Assembly (NCBI GenBank): GCA_003854995.1
Contig: RQOI01000291.1
Coordinates: 1 to 5,614, forward strand
Direction of reading: 5' to 3'
Origin: Candidatus Zhuqueibacterota bacterium
GTDB lineage: Bacteria; Zhuqueibacterota; Zhuqueibacteria; Residuimicrobiales; Krinioviventaceae
Length of the DNA: 5,614 bases
The translations under genes and the position numbers were made by a program. The notes below the pieces were generated by a model. That model was not told the DNA's origin, did no database searches, and worked only from the letters and a program-made list of their open reading frames with translations. Below, piece after piece: positions 1 to 5,614 of this stretch (its first letter is position 1; every line of letters starts with the position of its first letter).

Positions 1-983
1 CGACGTTTGGCGCCGACCGAGCGCTTGATGCCGATTTCGTGCGTCCGCTCCTGCACGACGACGTACATGATGTTTGCCAGCCCAATACCGCCGACCACCA
101 GGGTGATGGCGCCGATAACGCCGAGAAATATCTGAAAGCCGAGTGAAAAATAGTGGATGAATTTATCCGTTTCGGTAGTATCCCAGATGCCGAGGGCATT
201 CCGATCCGTGGGATCGAATTTGAATCGCTTGGCAAAGACATCATAGATTTTGTTTTCGACGATCTTGTTGCGCGTCGGATCTTTGGCCTGATAGACGATA
301 TTGCTGAGATAACGCCAGCCATACAGGGACTGGAACGTGCTCATGGGGATGAAGACACGATCCTGATCGCGATAGGAATAGCTGGACGGTTGCGTCTTTT
401 TTTTAAGGATGCCGATGACCCGAAAAGGCGTTTCGCCGATATAGATATATTCACCGATGGCATCATAACCTTCGCCGAAAAGCAGATCGCGTATGGTATA
501 GCCAAGAAAAACGACGCGCCGCTTGTCTCGCACGTCCTGATCATTTAACCATCTTCCGCCCGCCTGGGCAATGCAGTTGCGCATCGGCCCGTATTCCGGC
601 ATGACGCCGGTGACTGGCGGCTTGGAAATTTTTTCGCCCACGCGCGTCGGCCGCTCGTAGTAAATGAATTCGCCGCTGATGGCGGAGAACTCGCCCACCT
701 CGCGGCGCAAGAGCTCCACATCATCCGGCCGAAATCGCAGACCGCGACCGCGGTTATAGCCTTGCCACGCTTTGGTGGTGGTGCCCGGCCACAGGATGGC
801 AATGCCGTCGCCCATGCCGTGCATATTCTTCTTCATCGACGTGCCGACGCCGCTGCCGAACGACAGCAGCAAGATCACGGTCATGGTCCCCCAGATCAGG
901 CCGAACATGGTCATAAAGGTGCGCGATTTATTTTCGCGCAAATAGTGCAGAACCTGGCCCATTGTGTCGAAAAGATGTCGCAT
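1..983 (-). CDS. MacB-type ABC transporter permease (FtsX/MacB_PCD family), C-terminus off the left edge
   Basis: Reading from ATG at 983, the frame stays open for 327 codons to the window edge, so the C-terminus is missing. Residues about 23-43 form a first membrane helix (TFMTMFGLIWGTMTVILLL). Residues about 48-275 form the periplasmic MacB_PCD-like domain. A second helix follows at about 279-310, running into VVGGIGLANIM and then ERTHEIGIKRSVGAKR, which is the FtsX-family hallmark after TM2 (MacB proteins have VGGIGIMNIM...ERTxEIGIRxAxGA). The remaining two helices should lie beyond the edge. Known MacB is an ATPase-permease fusion; this protein starts directly at the permease, so it needs a separate ATPase. 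It starts 9 nt after the adaptor stop, and an AGGG Shine-Dalgarno (991-994) overlaps that stop codon, which implies translational coupling. Its probable role is coupling ATP hydrolysis to export through an adaptor and outer-membrane channel. The substrate cannot be told from sequence. Confidence 0.93.
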   Translation of the reverse strand, partial: MRHLFDTMGQVLHYLRENKSRTFMTMFGLIWGTMTVILLLSFGSGVGTSMKKNMHGMGDGIAILWPGTTTKAWQGYNRGRGLRFRPDDVELLRREVGEFSAISGEFIYYERPTRVGEKISKPPVTGVMPEYGPMRNCIAQAGGRWLNDQDVRDKRRVVFLGYTIRDLLFGEGYDAIGEYIYIGETPFRVIGILKKKTQPSSYSYRDQDRVFIPMSTFQSLYGWRYLSNIVYQAKDPTRNKIVENKIYDVFAKRFKFDPTDRNALGIWDTTETDKFIHYFSLGFQIFLGVIGAITLVVGGIGLANIMYVVVQERTHEIGIKRSVGAKR

Positions 984-992
984 CGTTTCGCC

Positions 993-2102
993 CTAGATGA
1001 TTTCTTTCACTTCCTTCTCCAGCACCTCCTGACCTTCCTGCAAGCCGGTCAACACTTCGATCGTGATGGCATCGCTCAGACCGGTCTCGACATAGACTTC
1101 TTGTGATTCTGTCTCTCCTTTCGGGAGCATGACAAAAGCGGAATCATTGCGAAACGTCACGACGCGCTCCGGCAGGGAGAGCACGCTGTCCCGTTGCGCG
1201 ATGATGATGCTGGCATTCGCCGAATAGCCGGCGCGCAGGACAGCGCCATCCGTTTCCGTGATGTTGATCTCGACCGGAAAGACAGTGGTGTTATCCTCTT
1301 TTTGCGCCTTCAGCGAGATCAGCTTGACCCGGCCCAGCACCTTTTTGCCGGGCAGTGCGCCGATCTGCAATTCGCACGGCATGCCTTCGGCGATCTTGCC
1401 GACATCGATCTCATCGACCGTGCCTTTGAACAGCAGATCTTTCATATCGGCCATGGTCAGCAACGGTGTGCCCGGCTGGTAGGAGGTCAGCGGCACCACC
1501 GGATCGCCGAGATTGACGTGCTTTTGCAGGATAAAGCCGGAGATCGGGGCTTTGACCACGGTCTCAATATTGGTGTTCGCTATTTTCACCTTGCCCTTTT
1601 CAATGAGCTCGAGTTGTTCCTTGTTGATTTGATGCCGCAATGATGCTTCATCGTACTGTTGCTGCAGGATTTCAAACTCCTGGTCCGACACCAGGCCTTT
1701 CTCCTGCATGGTCTGTTTTCGCGCCAGCTCCTTTTTCAGCGTCTCCATCTCGATCTGCGCCATCTCGACGTTGCGCTTTGCCTGCGCCAGCTCCAGCGGC
1801 GTCGGATCCGGATTGACCTCGACGACGACCGCGCCGGCCTTGACAAAGTCACCCGCCTCTACGAACATCTTGCCGACGACGCCGGAGACCTTGGATTTAA
1901 CCGCGATCTCGTTGATCGGCTCGACAGAACCCACCGCCAGCGCCTTATCGACGATCGTCTTTTTTTCGACCTTGACCGTACGGCGGCCATTCTCATCCTT
2001 TTTATTGCCATTGGATTTGACGACAGTGATGCCGATGACAGCGATGATGAGGACGATGAGGGCGCCGATCCAGATAAAGCGTTTTTTCGATTTGCGCTTC
2101 AT
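993..2102 (-). CDS. Efflux periplasmic adaptor subunit (MacA/HlyD-like membrane fusion protein)
   Basis: A 369-residue protein starting MKRKSKKRF. It bridges an inner-membrane transporter and an outer-membrane channel. Domains in order: a basic N-terminus and one membrane anchor (about 11-28); first lipoyl half (about 65-97, with GKMFVEAGDFVKAG); a coiled-coil hairpin rich in Q, E, K and L (about 102-170); second lipoyl half (about 180-205, APISGFILQKHVNLGDPV); a beta-barrel (about 220-305); and a membrane-proximal domain to the end. The order and length are normal for MacA-like adaptors. There is no lipobox, so the protein is anchored by its helix. The frame extends upstream to a TTG at 2132, and an ATG lies at 2108, but the AAGGAG site is 7 nt before the ATG at 2102 and only 1 nt before 2108, so 2102 is preferred. 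The MacB-type permease follows after 9 nt, and I infer one operon. An RND partner is less likely given that neighbour. Confidence 0.93.
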   Translation of the reverse strand: MKRKSKKRFIWIGALIVLIIAVIGITVVKSNGNKKDENGRRTVKVEKKTIVDKALAVGSVEPINEIAVKSKVSGVVGKMFVEAGDFVKAGAVVVEVNPDPTPLELAQAKRNVEMAQIEMETLKKELARKQTMQEKGLVSDQEFEILQQQYDEASLRHQINKEQLELIEKGKVKIANTNIETVVKAPISGFILQKHVNLGDPVVPLTSYQPGTPLLTMADMKDLLFKGTVDEIDVGKIAEGMPCELQIGALPGKKVLGRVKLISLKAQKEDNTTVFPVEINITETDGAVLRAGYSANASIIIAQRDSVLSLPERVVTFRNDSAFVMLPKGETESQEVYVETGLSDAITIEVLTGLQEGQEVLEKEVKEII

Positions 2103-2109
2103 TGACATG

Positions 2110-2116
2110 CTCCTTA
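2110..2116 (-). promoter_or_regulatory. Ribosome binding site that fixes the adaptor start
   Basis: On the minus strand TAAGGAG lies 7 nt before the ATG at 2102. It overlaps the upstream in-frame extension that begins with TTG at 2132, and it is only 1 nt from the ATG at 2108. Its spacing supports 2102 as the start and argues that residues before it are not translated. Confidence 0.8.
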
Positions 2117-2132
2117 AAGATCGTATCGACAA

Positions 2133-2465
2133 ATTTTCAATTCAGTAGCCATATACGGCGAGGGGGTAGGATTGTTACAGGATGGAATGAAAGCGGGTGA
2201 AATCCAGATTCTGTGTCAAGTTGATGCTGCGGTCGATGGGACATCTATTAATCTGGTCACATCTATATTCGCATCAATCCGAACAAGGAGTGGCTCGGAT
2301 TTTCAAGAAAATGATTACTTCCATTAAACAGAAAGTAGCATCATAAAAGAGTGCCATCTGCTGAAGAATGTGAAAAATTTATCCTCCATTGCCTGGAAAC
2401 TGTGGAGAAAAATAAGGTAATAAGGTGAAAATGTGTGGTATGCCATTTTGCTATTAAGTTAACAG
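2133..2465. other. Gene-poor AT-rich intergenic stretch with short coding scraps
   Basis: No full gene is visible. This stretch must carry the promoter of the minus-strand adaptor operon, but no convincing -35/-10 pair is present: a perfect TTGACA (minus strand, 2219-2214) has no -10 box at the right distance. Two short open plus-strand stretches look protein-like. One is about 40 codons beginning at an ATG near 2224 (MLRSMGHLLIW...). The other is about 25 codons from GTG at 2351 to a TGA at 2426-2428 (VPSAEECEKFILHCLETVEK...). Neither is recognised, and they could be relics of a decayed gene or chance. A 7-bp stem with a 12-nt loop (2276-2301) is also present. Confidence 0.5.
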
Positions 2466-2479
2466 ATGAAAATAAGGTA
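2409..2479 (+). repeat. Short direct repeat (11 bp, two copies 60 bp apart)
   Basis: AAAATAAGGTA occurs at 2409-2419 and again at 2469-2479, and a partial TAAGG copy follows the first directly. In AT-rich DNA an 11-bp match may be chance. The two copies bracket the apparent start (2466) of the plus-strand membrane protein gene. Confidence 0.4.
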
Positions 2480-3118
2480 TGAAGACAATATAGCCTCGGT
2501 TTTCATAGCCGACCATTCTGATGGGCCAGATTTCGAACTTAACGATTCGGCAAAATTCATTGGCTTGTTCCGACATTGTCTAAAGCGTCCATTCGAGATG
2601 ATTAGATTTAAACGTCGAGCTATGAGAAACCTTATTTTTGTCCTTTTGATCTCAAGTGGTTGTTACTTCTTCTCCCCCTTGTCGCCTTGGCATTTGATGT
2701 TTATATTTTTTCCGAAGATTTCAAAGTTAAACGAGTAGGTATTTTTATCCGGAATTTGTGCGAAAGTGACTGCGATTCTGAGTATTTCTGGGAATTATGG
2801 CTCAGTGACAAAACAAACAGAGAGCATTTTGCCTCGCGTGCATCTCAAGTTTTAACTGAGATCGTATGGGCCATCTGTCTGATTGCTCTCTTGGTCACGG
2901 GCTTAAGCATACAATCTCCAAGTGGATTTCAAATTATTTGGACATTTTGCTACTACTACTTTATTTTAATTTGGTTTTTTGGCAATCTTGCCTTCATCTC
3001 GTTTATCTTTCGTAAAGCACGAAAGCGGAGAGATGAAATGCTAAAGCAAACAAAAAAAAGATCAATGGAAATGATAGGAAGCATGAAAACAGAACTGATA
3101 AATACAAAGATTAAATAG
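2466..3118 (+). pseudogene. Unrecognised three-helix membrane protein, apparently frameshifted
   Basis: I do not recognise the family. Two overlapping frames read like parts of one protein of roughly 215 residues. The first opens at ATG 2466, right after an in-frame TAA, and encodes about 50 soluble residues (MKIRYEDNIASVF... to FEMIRFKRR) before drifting into unlikely sequence that ends at 2738. The second is open from 2612 (after a TAA at 2609-2611) to 3118. It begins YEKPYFCPFDLKWLLLLPL, then has a membrane helix near 2654-2710, a soluble loop, two more helices (about 2850-2910 and 2928-3010), and a Lys/Arg/Glu-rich cytoplasmic tail. The second frame has no ATG, only a TTG at 2660 inside the first helix and with no Shine-Dalgarno, so it needs the upstream frame. 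Joining them needs a -1 (or +2) shift between about 2612 and 2700; T5 at 2635-2639 and C5 at 2673-2677 are candidate slip sites. It could be a real disruption or a sequence error. The gene is AT-rich and lies opposite to its neighbours. Confidence 0.5.
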
Positions 3119-3170
3119 TAGTGATACAAAGAGCAAACAATAGAGTTCAATAGAATATTCAAAACCAAGA

Positions 3171-3193
3171 CTATGGAGCGGATTGCTCCATAG
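3171..3193. terminator. Perfect 9-bp hairpin, candidate weak terminator
   Basis: CTATGGAGC at 3171-3179 pairs exactly with GCTCCATAG at 3185-3193 around a 5-nt loop. It lies 53 nt after the plus-strand membrane gene. Neither side has a clean T-tract (AGATATTTCC on plus, TCTTGGTTTTG on minus), so termination is plausible rather than shown. It could also be an RNA-stability hairpin. Confidence 0.45.
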
Positions 3194-3357
3194 AGATATT
3201 TCCGAGGGCAATAAAACGAAAAACGAATTTGTATATAGCTTGACGAGCACTTGAGTTTTTTCAAAGAATCGGATATTTATTGCTATGGACAGCATACCCT
3301 GTTGTTCATTCGCATAGAAAACGAAAACTGAATAAGGAGCATTCTCTATATAAAGCA

Positions 3358-3380
3358 AAAGCCGCTCACTGAGCGGCTTT
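3358..3380. terminator. Rho-independent terminator, likely bidirectional
   Basis: AAAGCCGCTCA (3358-3368) and TGAGCGGCTTT (3370-3380) form an 11-bp perfect inverted repeat around one central base. It would fold as a 9-bp GC-rich stem with a 5-nt loop. On the minus strand it is followed by TTTTGCTTTATAT, and it lies 100 nt after the ThuA-like stop, so it most likely ends that transcript. On the plus strand it is followed by TTTGTT, so it could also stop transcription from the AT-rich island. Confidence 0.85.
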
Positions 3381-3480
3381 GTTACTCCTTCTACACATGG
3401 CAGATGAGCTGGCTGAGTATAAATTTATTTTGAGAAAAAGCTTTTTATGCTCTGCAAAAGTATCAACATGGACTCTCTCC

Positions 3481-4239
3481 TCATTCCCCCATCCCCACGG
3501 TCCACAACAATCCTCCCTCCAGATGCCCCACAAAGTCGGGATCTGCATAGTGGCTGATCTCATGTCCCAGCGCCGTATAGAACTGCCGGCCGCCGTCGTA
3601 CTCGTGGTACCAGGCGAGCGGATAGTAAGAACCAAAGACATCGCCGGGGAATTCATCCAGTTGATCATCCTCGATAGTGGTGAGATCGACCGCCAGCAGG
3701 ATTTTAATGTCCGGATTGAGATGATCGATCAGATAGCACTCATCCTCCCAGCGCCAGACATCGCCCAGATGTTTGGTCGAGGGGTGATTCGGTTCAATGA
3801 CCTTGATGTCAAAGGGCTGAAATTTCGGATGGCGGACGAACTTGCCGCCGGTCATGGCCCAGAACCACGGCCAGTCGCGCTCCGAGCCGCAGGAGGAGTG
3901 GATGCCCATGAAGCCGCCGCCGTGGCGGATGTAGTGCTGAAAAGCATCGCGCTGTTCCTGCGTCTCGAACGCCCTGTTGTTCGTATTGGCAAAGATGAGG
4001 GCATCGTATTTCGCCAAATTTTCCGGCGTGTACAGGGCCGGATCGTCTGAGACCTCATAGCGGATCCCGTGCGCGTCGCATATTTTCGCCAAGGTCTTGA
4101 CGCTGGTCTCGATGTTATCGTGCACGTACAGACCCTCGCCTTTTTCATTGCGAGTATAGATGAGGACCTGTTTAGGTGATTGCGCACAGGCCAACGTCAA
4201 AATAGCGAGGGCGAGCAAGTATATCAGGGATATTTTCAT
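3481..4239 (-). CDS. Secreted ThuA-like domain protein (class I glutamine amidotransferase-like fold)
   Basis: A 252-residue protein. Residues 1-19 form an export signal (MKISLIYLLALAILTLACAQ). The TLAC at 15-18 is an imperfect lipobox, so it is either a lipoprotein or a periplasmic protein cut near ACAQ. The mature part is one ThuA domain: VLIYTRNEKG at the first strand; YDALIFANTNN (78-88); GGGFMGIHSS (107-116), the nucleophile-elbow-like ThuA motif; FDIKVIEPNHPSTKHL (143-158); EDECY (165-169); and PLAWYHEYDGGRQFYTALGHE (207-227). The end, GGLLWTVG, is typical. The elbow carries GIHSS with a Cys at 117, so classical amidotransferase chemistry should not be assumed. Known ThuA of rhizobia acts in trehalose use through 3-keto-sugars; secreted homologues often adjoin sugar oxidoreductases. 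The start is fixed by AAAGGAG 6 nt upstream. The upstream neighbour on the same strand is the DUF6807 protein, 232 nt away. A sugar-related role is inferred; the substrate is unknown. Confidence 0.9.
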   Translation of the reverse strand: MKISLIYLLALAILTLACAQSPKQVLIYTRNEKGEGLYVHDNIETSVKTLAKICDAHGIRYEVSDDPALYTPENLAKYDALIFANTNNRAFETQEQRDAFQHYIRHGGGFMGIHSSCGSERDWPWFWAMTGGKFVRHPKFQPFDIKVIEPNHPSTKHLGDVWRWEDECYLIDHLNPDIKILLAVDLTTIEDDQLDEFPGDVFGSYYPLAWYHEYDGGRQFYTALGHEISHYADPDFVGHLEGGLLWTVGMGE

Positions 4240-4245
4240 TTTATA

Positions 4246-4252
4246 CTCCTTT
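4246..4252 (-). promoter_or_regulatory. Strong ribosome binding site of the ThuA-like gene
   Basis: AAAGGAG on the minus strand lies 6 nt before the ATG at 4239. It is a near-consensus anti-Shine-Dalgarno match and confirms the start, and with it the signal peptide. Confidence 0.85.
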
Positions 4253-4286
4253 ATGTGCTATATTTCAGCAATGGATACAGACAGAT

Positions 4287-4431
4287 AACCGCCGAGGTAG
4301 TAAAGAACGCCGAGCCAAAAAATCCTATGCATTGTCAGTCTTGACTATTTTCGATCCTACTCAAAGTCCTGTTTGTTTCTAGCAAAAGTTGCGTTCGACT
4401 CTCTCTGCGCTTCTTGGCGAGCTCGGCGGTT
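4287..4431. repeat. Degenerate inverted-repeat pair in the ThuA/DUF6807 intergenic gap
   Basis: AACCGCCGAG at 4287-4296 recurs exactly as its reverse complement, CTCGGCGGTT, at 4422-4431. The similarity continues imperfectly inward: the left arm (to 4314) has AAGAACGCCGAG, and the right arm read on the minus strand (to 4403) has AAGAAGCGCAGAG. The two arms of about 28 nt enclose about 88 bp with no gene. They resemble a dispersed intergenic repeat of the type AACCGC(A/C)GAG...AAGGA(C/A)GC(A/C)GAG that I recall from many environmental genomes; that link is from memory. The element could fold as a large hairpin in RNA or DNA, and it separates two genes that might otherwise share a transcript. 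No transposase is present. Confidence 0.6.
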
Positions 4432-4471
4432 AAAATTTTTCCATGATTCATAATTCGACAAACCTGAGTCA

Positions 4472-5614
4472 CTACTCCACCTTCAGCTCCACCCGCGGCG
4501 GATAGGCAAAATCGCGCCAGACGCGCTCAGCCGTCTCGACATCCATTTCGCCGTCGTAAACCAGCAGCCGATATCTCAGCATATAATCCTGCCCCGGATT
4601 CAATCTCCAGCTGTCGTGGCGGATGGGACAGAACTCAAAGAACAGATCGCCTCTGCCAGCGTTGGCATCCTCTGGCCACACGCGCATGGGCTCCGGATGT
4701 TCGCGGTTCGTCGGGTGACTCATAAAAAGGATACCGGAACGGCCAGCATCATTCGCACCGCTCACATCACACCAGAAGGCTCTACTGCCGTCCGCATCCT
4801 TACGCGTTTTGCCGGCAGAGGTCACTACGCACACGTTTTCGTTCGTCCACGACTCGACGGCGCGAAAACCTATGCCGCCGCCATAGCGATAGGCGTCCAG
4901 ATCGATCGGGCTGGAAGAGGCGCAATTCAACGTCGTCGCGTAATCCAGCAGCCAGATGTCCTGCTCCTCGCGCACATTCCAGGCGCGGACCTCGATGAGC
5001 TCGTTCAGAGCCACCTTGTCGGCGCCCTTGGCGGTGAAATCGACGTGCTCCTGTCGGACTTTAAATCCGGCATAGACAGGACCTTCGACGACAGAGACAT
5101 AGCCGGCGAATCGCACCGTGCCTTGCCCCGTCGCCAGGTTCCAGAAATCGACGTCGCGGCCCTCGAATATCGTCTTGGTCCACGGCGCCCAGATGCCGTA
5201 ATGATGATAGTGATCCGGCGGCTGAATGCGCGTCAGCAGCTCTCCCGCGGGCGACCAGAGGGGATGGATGAAACCGCTGCGCTTGTAGATATCATCGACG
5301 CCGGCCGGCGGATAGACCATGCCGTGGTTGTATTGCAGAATCTTTTGCTTTTCTGTCAGCAGTACCAGTTTATTTTCATCCAGGGCGGTTTTGATCGGCG
5401 TGATGATCTGAATTGTGTCGCCGATAGTGAGCTCAAAGGTGCGGCTTGTCCCGCTCTCGGTCGCGCCGCGCATGATCCACCACAAACGAGGCACCTGTCC
5501 CATCTCAAGCTGACACGGCACTTCGACGCGCCCGGCGGATATTTCATAGAGCCGAAAAAGACCATGATCCTGATTCACACTGATCTGATCCAGGGGGATG
5601 GAGACGGGTGTGTC
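4472..5614 (-). CDS. DUF6807 ('PmoA-like') family protein, N-terminus off the right edge
   Basis: The frame is open from the window edge to a TAG at 4472-4474, giving 380 visible residues. A GTG at 5578 could be read as a start, but the 12 codons before it (DTPVSIPLDQIS) are in frame and protein-like, so the gene very likely begins outside. Family hallmarks are clear: NHGMVYPP (about 96-103); then SGFIHPLWSPAGELLTRIQ (about 113-131), followed by PPDHYHHYGIWAPW, whose His cluster (about 135-138) is the most conserved patch. The C-terminal half is a beta-rich fold ending RHDSWRLNPGQDYMLRYRLLVYDGEMD, with a final WRDFAYPP. Pfam calls this family 'methane oxygenase PmoA', but it has no membrane segments and is unrelated to particulate methane monooxygenase subunits; a link to methane should not be inferred. 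Members usually sit near Gfo/Idh/MocA sugar oxidoreductases, so a carbohydrate role is likely. The exact reaction is unknown to me. Confidence 0.88.
   Translation of the reverse strand, partial: DTPVSIPLDQISVNQDHGLFRLYEISAGRVEVPCQLEMGQVPRLWWIMRGATESGTSRTFELTIGDTIQIITPIKTALDENKLVLLTEKQKILQYNHGMVYPPAGVDDIYKRSGFIHPLWSPAGELLTRIQPPDHYHHYGIWAPWTKTIFEGRDVDFWNLATGQGTVRFAGYVSVVEGPVYAGFKVRQEHVDFTAKGADKVALNELIEVRAWNVREEQDIWLLDYATTLNCASSSPIDLDAYRYGGGIGFRAVESWTNENVCVVTSAGKTRKDADGSRAFWCDVSGANDAGRSGILFMSHPTNREHPEPMRVWPEDANAGRGDLFFEFCPIRHDSWRLNPGQDYMLRYRLLVYDGEMDVETAERVWRDFAYPPRVELKVE

Noticed and set aside
153..802. Open frames on both strands over the permease region
   Set aside because: The minus-strand frame starting at 983 is continuous to the window edge and carries the FtsX/MacB hallmark, so the others are out-of-frame readings.
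993..2148. Several plus-strand open frames across the adaptor gene
   Set aside because: These are antisense shadows of a GC-rich gene with clear domain order; their translations are low-complexity or D/R/L-rich.
2214..2219. TTGACA on the minus strand as a -35 box for the adaptor operon
   Set aside because: No TATAAT-like hexamer lies 16-18 nt downstream, so a promoter cannot be supported there.
2276..2301. 7-bp inverted repeat AATCCGA/TCGGATT followed by TT
   Set aside because: The stem is short with a 12-nt loop and follows no convincing gene; too weak to call a terminator.
2607..2613. TTTAAAC, a known -1 slippery heptamer, near the frame junction
   Set aside because: It is out of register for the upstream frame, and a -1 slip there would read straight into the TAA at 2609-2611, so programmed frameshifting at this site does not work.
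2956..3358. Two minus-strand open frames of about 100 codons in the AT-rich island
   Set aside because: Compositions are Phe/Ile/Ser/Leu-rich as expected from the reverse of AT-rich DNA. One starts inside the terminator and neither has a convincing ribosome site.
3379..4050. Long plus-strand open frame of 223 codons
   Set aside because: It lies antisense to the ThuA-like gene, which has a signal peptide, family motifs and a strong ribosome site. The plus-strand translation has no recognisable features.
5576..5578. GTG as the start of the DUF6807 protein
   Set aside because: The frame is open and protein-like upstream to the window edge and there is no Shine-Dalgarno before the GTG.

Overview
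The window comes from a bacterium with a Gram-negative envelope, since it encodes a periplasmic efflux adaptor and a MacB-type permease with a large periplasmic domain. The confident genes are GC-rich. The pairing of a secreted ThuA-like protein with a DUF6807 ('PmoA-like') protein is a combination I associate with Planctomycetota and FCB-group or candidate-phylum bacteria. That assignment is a guess from gene content, not a phylogenetic result.

Layout: all four confident genes lie on the minus strand. Reading along that strand from the right edge, they are: (i) a DUF6807/PmoA-like protein, truncated at its N-terminus by the window edge (4472-5614); (ii) a 232-bp gap holding a degenerate pair of inverted repeats (about 4287-4431); (iii) a secreted ThuA-like protein (3481-4239) with a strong Shine-Dalgarno site; (iv) a perfect-stem terminator, probably bidirectional (3358-3380); (v) an AT-rich island of about 1.35 kb (roughly 2110-3480) with an apparently frameshifted three-helix membrane protein on the plus strand and short coding scraps; (vi) an RND/MacA-type periplasmic adaptor (993-2102) followed after 9 nt by a MacB-type permease (1-983), which runs off the left edge.

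How the genes work together: the adaptor and permease form an operon for a MacAB-like tripartite ABC exporter. The permease has no fused ATPase at its N-terminus, so a separate ATP-binding subunit must be encoded elsewhere, most likely beyond the left edge. The ThuA-like and DUF6807 proteins both belong to families found near sugar oxidoreductases and glycoside-processing genes. They may serve one carbohydrate pathway, although the repeat-bearing gap leaves co-transcription uncertain.

I see no CRISPR array, tRNA, rRNA or intact mobile element. The least ordinary parts are the AT-rich island with its broken membrane-protein gene and the inverted-repeat pair between the two sugar-related genes.
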